Position numbers and translations under genes: made by a program. DNA of 64,000 nucleotides from Lithobates sylvaticus (taxonomy: Eukaryota > Chordata > Amphibia > Anura > Ranidae): NCBI GenBank assembly GCA_028564925.1, contig CM053031.1, positions 160,692,226 to 160,756,225 of the forward strand. The letters are read 5' to 3'. Below, piece by piece: positions 55,086 through 64,000 of this stretch (position 1 is the first letter of the stretch; each line of letters begins with the position of its first letter). Below the pieces are notes generated by a model. That model was given only the letters and a program-made list of their open reading frames with translations. It was not told the DNA's origin and did no database searches.

Positions 55086-57296
55086 GATCTCAATCTTTTC
55101 CATTAATGTGAGGAGTATCAGGGATACTTCCAGAAGACAAGCGGTGCTGACTTTTCTTTCTTCTCAGCAGAGTGATGTCTACATGCTTCAGGAGTGCGCT
55201 CTGCCTCCATTGAGGAGGTACACACATCTGACCTCCCAGTGGACCCTTGGTCACTTCTACTGGTCCGGGGGTGGCGATTGTAAGTCTGCAGGGGTAGCCA
55301 TCCTTGTCAGGGGTGAGCGCTTCACGGTTGACTCTATCCATGAGCTAGTCTGTGGCCGTCTTTTGGTCATAGACGGCTCGTGGATGGAAGAGCCAATTAG
55401 GCTCATCAACGTGTACACCCCCCCAGATAAGAATGTGTGACTGGAACTTTTCCAGACCCTGCGGACCCAGCTCGTCACCACCAGAGCAGTAGTGATCGAG
55501 GAGGATGGGCGCAGCTCTAGCATGTACGCAAAACTTGATGTTACCTCTAGGCTGCTCAAGGAGATGATCTCAGAGGCATCCTTACAGGATGCCCTAGGAT
55601 TCAGAGGGAAAGGTACCGTGAATTACTCATGGTGCCGACCCGATGGATCGGTGCGTTCAAGGATTGACTTCCTGCTCACTTCAAGAGCAGTTAAGCATCG
55701 TGATTTCTCCATGATCCCCTGCTTTTTCTCTGACCACAGGGCTATTCACTTTCGGGGTGACCTGGGCGAGGGCTTTGCCCACGGACCAGGCTCCTGGAAG
55801 CTGAATAGCACCCTGCTGGAAAATGAGGAATTGATGGGGGAACTCCGGGAGGCCTATGCCACCTGGACGGAGGAAAAACGATTCTTTGGACGGGTAAGTG
55901 ACTGGTGGGAGTTTGTGAAAGTCAAGCTGCGCAGCTTCTTTCAGGCAAGGGGGCGTCAGCAAGTGTGTGCCAGGAAGAGGGAACTCAGGAGACTGCAACG
56001 TCAGTTGCAGTCCCTGCAGGACCTTCATCACTGTGGCTGGGATGTTGGGCAGGCCCTGGAGGACACCAAGAAGAGCCTGAAAGGGCACTTTGAGGAAGAA
56101 TCCAGGCACATTGTCTTCCGTGCCAAGGTGGAGAATCTTGAGAAAGCTGAGAAATGTAACTCTTTCTTTTTCAGGAAACTCTACTCAGGACACACTCCCT
56201 TGTCGGAACTGCGTGACGAGACCGGAACACTCCAGAAGGGAAAGGAGGCTGTGGTGCAAGTGGTCAGCGACTACTACACCAACCTCTATTCCCTGAAAAC
56301 AACAGACACACAGGCAGCCGACAGGTTCCTGTCAGGTATCACTAACCCTATTGATCCTGCAGGTTCATCGGCCGTGAACACCCCCTTGGTGCTGGAGGAG
56401 CTGCACTCTGCCGCTAAATCCTTTAGGCGGGGCAAGACCCCGGGCTGCTGGGCTGTTGAGCTTTTTGTGACGCTGTGGGATCTCGTCGGTCCGGAATTGC
56501 TCGAGCTGTACGAGGAGATGGAGGTAGAGGGCAGAATGCCTCCATCACTGAGGGAGGGGATGATCACGATTTTGTATAAACGCAAAGAGGAGAAATCGGA
56601 TCTTAAGAATTGGCGTTCGGGTCTGGGGTCAGACAAGGCTGCCCTCTCTCACCTCTGCTTTTTGTCTGTTGTATAGAGATCTTCGCCCAAAGCATCAGAC
56701 GGAACCCAGAGATCAGAGGGATCACCGCACCAGGACCAGACAGACGGGAGGTCAAGTGCTCACTCTACATGGATGATGTGACGGTGTTCTGTGCCAACCG
56801 GCGCTCCATCGACACACTCTCCCAGACCTGTGAGGACTTCGGCCAAGCTTCAGGGGCAAAGGTCAACTGCGGGAAGTCGGAAGTCATGCTCTTCGGAAAG
56901 TGGTTCCTGCCTTCCTCTGCGCCAATGCCTTTCGGCGTCAAAACGGACTTCTTTAAAACTCTTGGAGTCTGGTTTGGAGCTGAGGGCGCAGCCCTGAAGT
57001 CCTGGGAGGAAAGACTGGCAAAGATGAGACAGAAGTTTAGACTTTGGAGCCTCAGAGAACTCACAATCGAAGGAAAAACACTGGTACTCCGCAGCGAGAT
57101 TCTCCCTGTGTGTCACAGGAGGACATTGACAGTGCCTGGCGGGTGCTGTGTTGCTTTAAGGACGCTGTTTGGTGCACCAGAAAGCGCCTCATCCACCAGC
57201 GGGAGAGGATGTCCATCGAGGACTGTCGCAGACTGGTTCACAGTCTGCTCAGAGACTATCACTTGATGGACTTCAAGAAGGAAGAGGAGGTCTGAA
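55078..57296 (+). pseudogene. Keno-like LINE ORF2 (endonuclease and RT)
   Basis: MAEISIFSINVRSIRDTSRR opens an AP-like endonuclease (LQECALPP, INVYTPPDKN, SRIDFLLTS, FFSDHRAIHF). RT follows with GKTPGCWAVELF and LYKRKEEKSDLKNWRS. The frame then jumps to GVRQGCPLSPLLFVCCIEIF and the catalytic-like YMDDVTVFC. Roughly 100 codons between NWR and GVRQGCPLSP are missing, an internal deletion. One stop (55438) and several frame changes are present. ORF2 overlaps the end of ORF1 by a few bases. Confidence 0.78.
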
Positions 57297-57371
57297 GATT
57301 GACCCTCCCCCCCACCCTCTCCCACTCTATGTACCCTTGGGCAGTTCGATAAAGCTTCGGGCCTGTGAACT

Positions 57372-59691
57372 CTTGGGGACCTGGGTCCTGCCCCAGGGGA
57401 CATGTATCAATGCAAATATTTTTTTTTAAAACGCAGTTTTTTCAGGAGCAGTGATTTTAATAATGCTAATGTGAAACAATAAAAGTGTAATATTCCTTTA
57501 AATTTCGTACCTGGGGGGTGTCTATAGTATGCCTGTGAAGGGGCGCATGTTTCCCGTGCTTAGAACTGTCCCTGCACAAAGTGTAATTTTTGCAGGAAAA
57601 AAAGCTATTTAAAATCACTTGCGGCTAATGAATTGACGGCTCCCGTAATACAGAGAACAGCCATTCATTGAAAGTCATTGATAAAAAAAAAAAAAAGCGT
57701 GGGGGTTCCCCTAAATTCAATTACCAGGCCCTTCAGGTCTGCTATGGATATTAAGGGGAACCCGCTTCAAATTAAAAAAAAAATGACGTAGGGGTCCCCC
57801 AAAATATACATACCAGACCCTTCAGGTCTGGGATGGATTTTATGGGGAACCCCGGCCAAAAAAAAAAAAATGGCGTGGGGTCCCCCTCAAAATCCATACC
57901 AGACCCTTATCCGAGCACGCAACCTGGCAGGCCGCAGGAAAAGAGGGGGGGGACGAGAGCGTCCCCCCTCCCTCCTGAACTGTACCAGGCCACATGCCCT
58001 CAACATTGGGAGGGTGCTTTGGGGGTCTGTGACCCCTCAAAGCACCATGTCCCCATGTTGATGGGGACAAGGGCCTTGTCCCCACAACCCTGGCCATTGG
58101 TTGAGGGGGTCTGCGGGCGGGGGGCTTTTTTGAATCTGGAAGCCCCCCCTTTAACAAGGGGACCCCCAGATCCCGGCCCCCCCCTGTGTGAAATGGTAAG
58201 GGGGTACAAAAGTACCCCTACCATTTCACAAAAAAAGTGACAAAAATTTTAAAAATGACAGGAGATGGTCTTTGACGATTCCTTTATTAAAATCTTCTTT
58301 CTTCTGGTCTTCCTTCTTCCTTTCTTCATCCTTCGGTTTCTTCATCTTCTTCTTCCATCTTCTACCATCTTCTTTCATCTTCTTCTTCCATCTTCTTCTT
58401 CCTCCGATCCGCTTCTTCTTGCTCTGGTCTTCTCGTCTGGCATCTTCTTCCACAGCGTCTGTGTCACTTCTTGGGCCGCTCCGCGCAATGGGAGACTCCC
58501 GCTGTGTGAGGCTTCGCTGCGTCTGACAGCTCTTTTATAATGAAGGGCGGGGCCACCTGGTGACCCCGCCCCCTCTGACGCGCAAGGACGTCATGGGGAC
58601 TTCCCTATGGCTTTCCCCAGGACGTCAGAGGGGGGCGGGGGCTGTACCCCCTTACCATTTCACACAGGGGGGGGCAGGATCTGGGGGTCCCCTTGTTAAA
58701 GGGGGCTTCCAGATTCCGATAAGCCCCCCGCCCGCAGACCCCCACTACCAATGGCCAGGGTTGTGGGGACGAGGCCCTTGTCCCCATCAACATGGGGACA
58801 TGGTGCTTTGAGGGGTCACAGACCCCCAAAGCACCCTCCCAATGTTGAGGGCATGTGGCCTGGTACGGTTCAGGAGGGAGGGGGGGGGGCGCTCTCGTCA
58901 CCCCCTCTTTTCCTGCGGCCTGCCAGGTTGCGTGCTCGGATAAGGGTCTGGTATGGATTTTGAGGGGGACCCCACATCATTTTTTTTTTGTTGGCCGAGG
59001 TTCCCCTTAAAATCCATCCCAGACCTGAAGGGTCTGGTATGGATATTTAGGGGAACCCCTACGTCATTTTTTTTTATTTGAAGCAGGGTTCCCCTTAATA
59101 TCCATAGCAGACCTGAAGGGCCTGGTAATTGAATTTGGGGGAACACCCACGCTTTTTTTTTTTTTTCAATGACTTTTTCTTTATCAATGACTTTCAATGA
59201 ATGACTGTTCTCTGTATTACGGGAGCCGGCAATTCATTAGCCGCGAGTGATTTTAAATAGCTTTTTTCCTGCAAAAATGACACTTTGTGCAGGGACAGTT
59301 CTAAGCACGGGAAACATGCGCCCCTTCACAGGCATACTATAGACACCCCCCAGGTACGAAATTTAAAGGGATATTACACTTTTATTGTTTCACATTAAGC
59401 ATTATTAAAATCACTGCTCCTGAAAAAACTGCGGTTTTAAAAAAAAAAATGTTCATTGATACATGTCCCCTGGGGCAGGACCCAGGTCCCCAAACACTTT
59501 TTTATGACAATAACTTGCATATAGGCTTTTAAAATTAGCACTTGAGATTTCTCCCATAGACTTTTACAGGGTGCTTTTCGAATTTGCCGCGAACACCCCA
59601 AATTGTTCGCTGTTCGCTGAACAGGTGAACAGGAAATATTCGAGTCGAACATACGTTTGACTGGAACTCAAAGCTCATCCCTAACCGTAAG
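57372..59691. mobile_element. Fold-back DNA element, second copy
   Basis: Arms 57374-58225 and 58636-59500 are inverted copies (~850 bp), followed by the right terminus ...AAAGCTCATCCCTA at 59691. The left terminus is missing. The loop (58226-58600) has TTC-rich stretches and a CCGCCCC block. It shares arm sequence with 25026-44031. No transposase. Confidence 0.75.
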
Positions 59692-60150
59692 GAAAGTTCC
59701 TAACTTATCTTCAGTTACAATCTAGTCTGTGGCAGAGACTTCGCAAATTTCCGAGTCACTTGTTGGTTTCTAAATCTACCGTTAGAGGTTTATCCAGCAG
59801 TGGAGCCCCCAGTTGCGAGTGGCTACTCTCTGGGCTATTTACAGAGACATTCAGTTGATGTCAGCAGTTCTGAAGTGCCTGAGTTTTTATCACCTGTGCC
59901 CTCTATTCCCAATTGAAAGATGGTGTTATAGTTGGATGTTACCCTTGCATAATAAAAATCCTTAAAAGGACTTTTTGTGTCAGCATCTGAAGTTACTGGG
60001 TACTAACCCTGGGAACCCCTAGACAACGAACGACTAGCTACAAGGAGGTGGTAATTGGTAAGCCCAGAAAATTAACCCAGCAGCTCCTTCAGGGGTTAGT
60101 GCTACACATAGATGTAATAATAACATGCAATGGCAAGCTGCAGTTTATAA
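59692..60150. other. Unassigned
   Basis: No gene or repeat recognised. AATAAAAATCCTTAAAAGG near 59952 is the only feature. Confidence 0.5.
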
Positions 60151-61030
60151 AGAAAGCAACATACTTTCTTTCTGAAATATGCAGATCACGTTTGGGCACC
60201 AGTTTACAAAAAAGATATTATGGAACTGAAGAAAGTGCAGAGAAAGGAAACCAAACTGAGGTATGGAGGAGTTCAGCTATGAGGAAAGATTAGCTGAACT
60301 GAAATTACTTTCTCTTGAGAAGAGACAATTAAGGGCTCTTTCACACGGACGGACCGTATGTCCGTTTTTCATCCATCCGTTTTCGGATGAAAAACGGACA
60401 TACATGTATCCCTATGGGATAGCGGGTGTCAGCGGATGAGCATCTGCTGACACCCGCTCTCGTCCGTGCCCGCTATGCTCCGTTTCTGCAGACGGAGGAA
60501 AACCCCATTTTTTCATCCGTCTGCAGAGCGGATTGGATGACGACGGACTCTACGGTCCGTCGTCACCCGATCTCCCATAGGGGAGAGCGGCGCTCTGACA
60601 GGTCCGTCCCTGCACGGAGTGCAGAGACGGACCTGTCATCTTCCTGCTCAGCGGAGATCGCTCCGGCGATCCCCGCTGAGCAAGCGGCTATCCACGGGGC
60701 GGATCTGCACTGATCCGCCCCGTGTGAAAGAGCCCTTAAGGGTGAATATGGTCCATAAAGTGAAGTTGGTGCAGAGCTATTCACTTTGAGGAAGTCTCTC
60801 AGCATCCAGTTCTAGCCAGCTCAGTTGATTGTTTTAAAAAAGAACTGTATACATTCCTAAATTGGAGGAATATACAGTAACTAGATATTAACGTTTCTTG
60901 GTAATAAGACAGGAGATCTGGGGAATATCCAATTGCCTTGGGGATCAGGAAACAGTTATTTCTATGCTAGAGCTAATTGGATCATGCTTTATAGGGTTTT
61001 TGCCTTCCTCTGAATTAACTGTAAACAAAG
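60150..61030 (+). mobile_element. CR1-like LINE tail, split by a MITE
   Basis: Frames around the MITE read APVYKKDIMELKKVQRKETK, EERLAELKLLSLEKRQLR, and after it the tail common in CR1-like elements (VFAFL, then INCKQSG). This matches the C-terminal YxERLxxLxLxSLEkRRlRGDL of CR1-group LINEs. Confidence 0.6.
60333..60735. mobile_element. TTAA-flanked MITE (Kolobok/T2-like)
   Basis: Terminal inverted repeat GGGCTCTTTCACACGG at both ends, flanked by TTAA (60329-60332, 60736-60739). Internal palindromes: CGTTTTCGGATGAAAAACG and GGTGTCAGCGGATG/CATCTGCTGACACC. TTAA + GGG ends fit Kolobok/T2 elements of frogs; the assignment is inferred. Confidence 0.75.
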
Positions 61031-61135
61031 TGGTTGATTTACTAAAATTGGAGAATGTAAAATCTGGCGCAGCTCTGCATAGAAATCAGTTGGGTTTTTA
61101 TTAATATTATTAATAGGTATTATTGTCAAAGCTTA

Positions 61136-61870
61136 AAGAGGAACTGCAGTCTGCAGTCTGCTCTCAGAAAAAGAGAAGAAGAGAAGGAGAAGAAGGAGAA
61201 GAAGGCAGCGACAGCGACAGAAGAACCGAAGAGCGGGACAAGACCCCCAAAGTCGGAACAAGACCCCCGGAAGGCGCCAACGACAAAGAAGAAAGCTGGG
61301 CTCCTCCGCTAGTAAAAGAGCTAGAAGAAGAAAGCAAAGGAGTCCGGCGAGAAGACCCTCCAAGACGGAAGAAGACCCCTGGAGACGTGTAATAAAGTAT
61401 TTTTTTTAAAACTTGTGTTGTTTTTTATTTACACTTTTATCCCTTAGGTGAATGGGTAGGGGTACATCATACCCCATACTAATTCACATAGGGTGGGGGG
61501 CTGGGATCTGGGGGCCCCCTTATTAAAGGGGGCTCCCAGATTCCGATAAGCCCCCGCCCGCAGACCCTGACAACCAAAGGCCAGGGTTGTCGGGAAGAGT
61601 CCCTTGTCCTCATCAACATGGGGACAAGGTGTTCTGGGGTGGGGGGGCCGCAGGGCCCCCCTTTCCCCAAAGCACCCCCCCATGTTGAGGGCACGCGGCC
61701 TGGTACGGCTCAGGTGGGGGGCGCTCGCTCATTCCCACCCCCTTTCCTGACCGGCCGCGCTGCGTGCTCGGATAAGGGTCTGGTATCGATTTTGGGGGGG
61801 ACCCCCATGCCGTTTTTTTCAGCGTAGGGGCTTCCCCTTAAAATCCATACCAGACCAAAGGGCCTTCCTT
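61136..61870. mobile_element. Half fold-back element
   Basis: Carries one arm only (CATCAACATGGGGACAAGG, GATAAGGGTCTGGTAT) of the element at 57372-59691 plus an AGA/GAA-rich centre (61160-61390). The 89-codon frame at 61123-61392 lies in this low-complexity centre. Confidence 0.6.
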
Positions 61871-61874
61871 TTCG

Positions 61875-62203
61875 CGCTTGCTGCGATAGGAAAATGTGTT
61901 TTTCCTATTGCAGCCAGCGCGAGATGTACAGTGCCCTGTCGCCGAGAAACATTATCAAGGGCAGGTGCTGTAGCTGCCCTTCCGTTGTATTTTGGTCCGT
62001 CGAACCAGCATACAGACGAACGGTTTACCCGCTAGGCGGAGTTTCGGCAGGAAAATTTAAAACATGTTCTATTTCTAAAGTCCGTCGGATTTTTGCCATG
62101 CAAAGGTCCAATGGAGCCCACACACGATCGGAATGTCCAACGGATTCGTTCCATCTGACCTTTGCTGTCAAAAAGTCCAGTCGTGTGTACAGGGCATGAG
62201 AGA
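61875..62203. mobile_element. Harbinger-type MITE fragment
   Basis: Ends CAGTCGTGTGTACAGGGCATGAG, the Harbinger terminus seen at 45060 and 50910. Internal GTCCGTCGGATTTTTGCC and GATCGGAATGTCCAACGG. The left end is not clear. Confidence 0.55.
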
Positions 62204-62407
62204 GAGCGCTGTGCATGATGTCATAAGCCTAGGCTAATAAACAGACAAGAAACAGGAAGTGGGCTGTATAAGGTATTTACTGGCAGAAAAAAAAATGTTT
62301 TACTATCCAAAGTTAATTAAACACTTTAATTAAACAGGCTGAAGTTAGAGGCTGATTCAGAATCATTTTAGTAAATTAACCCAATAGTGTTTTTTTTTTT
62401 TAATTGC

Positions 62408-63416
62408 TTAACCGCTTCCCGACCGCCGCCTGTACATATACGTCGGCAGAATGGCACGGCTATGGAAAAGCACGTATACATACGTGCCCTTTAATTGCCT
62501 AGCCGTGGGGTCGCACACACGCCGCCGGCGGCGCACTCGCGACCCAGTCGGGAGCTCCGTGACCACGGCCACGGGACCAGCGGACCCGATCGCCGCTGGT
62601 GTCCCGCGATCGGGTCACAGAGCTAAAGAACGGGGAGAGGTCTGTGTAAACAGACCTCCCCCCTGCTTCCTACACTGCCTGTCATTGATCGGCTGTTCCC
62701 TGTCATCGGGAAAGCCGATCAATGATGTCAAACGTACAGCCACACCCCCTACTGTAAAAAAAACACAACAAGTCCCACTTAGCCCCTCCCCACCCCCTAG
62801 TGGTTAACTCTTTCACTGCCAGTGTCATTTACATAGGAATCAGTGCATTTAAATAGCACTGATTTCTATATAAATGACAATGGTCCCAAAAATGTGTCAA
62901 AAATGTCCGATGTGTCTGCCATAATGTTGCAGTCACAATAAAAATCGCTGATCGCCGACATTACTAGCAAAAAAAAAAATATTAATAAAAATGCTATAAA
63001 ACTATCCCCTATTTTGTAAACGCTATAACATTTGCGCAAACAAATCAATAATCGCTAATTGCGATTTTTCTTACCAAAAATATGTAGAAGAATACGTATC
63101 GGCCTAAACTGAGGAAAAACATTTTTTTTTTTTTATATATTTTTTGGGGATATTTATTATAGCAAAAAGGAAAAAAATATTGCATTTTTTTCAAAATTGT
63201 CGCTCTATTTTAGTTTATAGCGCAAAAAATAAAAACCGCAGGGGCGATCAAATACCACCAAAAGAAAGCTCTATTTGTGGGAAAAAAAGGACGCCAAGTT
63301 TGTTTGGGAGCCACGTCGCACGACCGCGCAATTGTCAGTTAAAGCGACACAGTGCCGAATAGCAAAAAGGGGCCTGGTCCTTTGGCTGCAAATTGGTCCG
63401 GGGCTGAAGTGGTTAA
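62408..63416 (+). mobile_element. TTAA-flanked piggyBac relative, ~1 kb
   Basis: TTAA at 62408-62411 and 63413-63416; left end CCGCTTCCCGACCGCCG, right end CCGGGGCTGAAGTGG. The right 400 bp matches 4741-5198 and 20580-20984. It lacks the ~390-bp unit. It contains a short 18-bp near-palindrome TCATTTACATAGGAATCAGTG / CACTGATTTCTATATAAATGA at 62825-62878. Confidence 0.7.
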
Positions 63417-64000
63417 ACTAGAAGATGTGTACACTTTTTCAACCTGGCCAACCATGTAACTTTGTAACTAACTTTAATTGCTCAGTAGGTAGTCTGCAGT
63501 CAGTAATAGATGTGACAAATGGTTTTCTGATACATGTACCTGACAGAAAAATTCTCGCTTTTTCATTTTCTGATACTATAGAAGCCAGATACCAATCCAG
63601 ATTTATGTTAGAAACTAAGGGCATTGCAGTTCACCATCTTTATTATTACATCTTACAAAACAAAAAGCAAAAGCGTAACAAGTTGGTAAACGCTGTTTTA
63701 CTTTTTTCACTAGATTTAGCAGCCATCAGCAATTTGAACTCTGGGGTCTGCACTGAAAGGTTTTCGAAGTTGAAAGGATGAATGATTAATGGCTTCCATT
63801 TGGAGGCTTAGGACCAAAATGGATTGTACTCACATAGACCGTGTCTGCACCAAAATAAAATGTTTCTGTATGGGTTATGGATATATACACCAAATTCAGC
63901 ATCTTACAATATTGTATTCTACAGACCCTAAACATGTCAATAAGCCATTCCTAAAGCTCCCTCTGGTGTTTTCAGTGGCTGTTTCCTGAAAGAAGTAACA
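63417..64000 (+). other. Unassigned end, holds a 118-codon open frame
   Basis: The frame at 63425-63781 (MCTLFQPGQPCNFVTNFNCS ... RFMLETKGIAVHHLYYYILQ) has no family I recognise. No splice signals or promoter stand out. It may be chance, an element fragment, or an exon. Confidence 0.3.

Larger units (their letters stand above)
53269..57360 (+). mobile_element. Tx1-clade LINE, Keno-like (U2-targeted), broken
   Basis: Directly follows U2 position ~40. It carries ORF1 with three CCHC knuckles and ORF2 with endonuclease and RT. Keno elements of fish are known to insert in U2 snRNA genes and belong to the Tx1 clade. The right end is cut by the fold-back element at ~57370, so the right-hand U2 junction is not visible. 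Confidence 0.75.
61031..62394. mobile_element. MITE split by insertions
   Basis: Left half TTGATTTACTAAAATTGGAG (61033) and right half ATTTTAGTAAATTAACCC (62365-62382) are inverted ends, with GCTGAAGTTAGAGGCTGATT in the right half. Between them lie half a fold-back arm and a Harbinger MITE end. Confidence 0.6.

Noticed and set aside
58226-58453. Lys/Glu-rich 75-codon minus-strand protein
   Set aside because: Complement of a TTC-rich loop of a fold-back element.
61123-61392. Charged 89-codon protein
   Set aside because: Low-complexity Lys/Glu/Arg frame in the AGA-rich centre of a fold-back element.

Overview
This window looks like repeat-rich intergenic DNA from an anuran amphibian. The evidence is the mix of families: Penelope-like elements (PLEs), piggyBac, PIF/Harbinger, Tc1, L1/Tx1 LINEs, a Keno-like U2-targeted LINE and a gamma/epsilon-like endogenous retrovirus. 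A ranoid frog is my best guess from the repeat types, but no species-diagnostic gene is present. I recognise no host protein-coding gene. Nearly everything is transposable-element sequence, much of it nested.

Region 1-17083 holds two piggyBac copies facing tail to tail. The plus-strand copy (1-5198) is cut by the window start. It carries the transposase C-terminus remnant, a duplicated hairpin-bearing 3' region, and an expanded array of a ~390-bp repeat in alternating A/B types, with an inversion at ~2667. The minus-strand copy (~6143-17083) holds a transposase gene split by three insertions, each flanked by a target duplication: an L1 tail, a PLE terminal fragment, and a 5.3-kb PLE with reverse transcriptase and GIY-YIG domains.

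Region 17084-24785 has a hairpin PLE terminus, a TTAA-flanked relative of the piggyBac with a 29-bp minisatellite, further PLE termini, MITEs, and some unassigned sequence.

Region 24786-52010 is one plus-strand L1 that has been invaded repeatedly. Inside it lies a fold-back DNA element (25026-44031). Inside that is a nearly full-length minus-strand L1 (26922-43510), inside that a Tc1 element (27119-37622), and inside that a retroviral provirus (27829-37411) with LTRs that look identical. The same host L1 also carries a Harbinger MITE, an autonomous-type Harbinger (45651-50923) that is itself split by a PLE, and a terminal MITE.

Region 52011-64000 has a CR1-like LINE remnant, then a junction of U2 snRNA sequence with a Tx1-clade (Keno-like) LINE carrying zinc knuckles, endonuclease and reverse transcriptase. 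After that come a second fold-back element, another CR1-like tail split by a TTAA-flanked MITE, a MITE split by half a fold-back arm, a third TTAA-flanked piggyBac-related element, and an unassigned end.

The elements do not form a functional host pathway. The layout is a record of successive insertions, and relative ages can be read from the nesting. Among the coding units, those that still look open are the retroviral genes, L1 ORF1 and the L1 ORF2 apart from one homopolymer shift.
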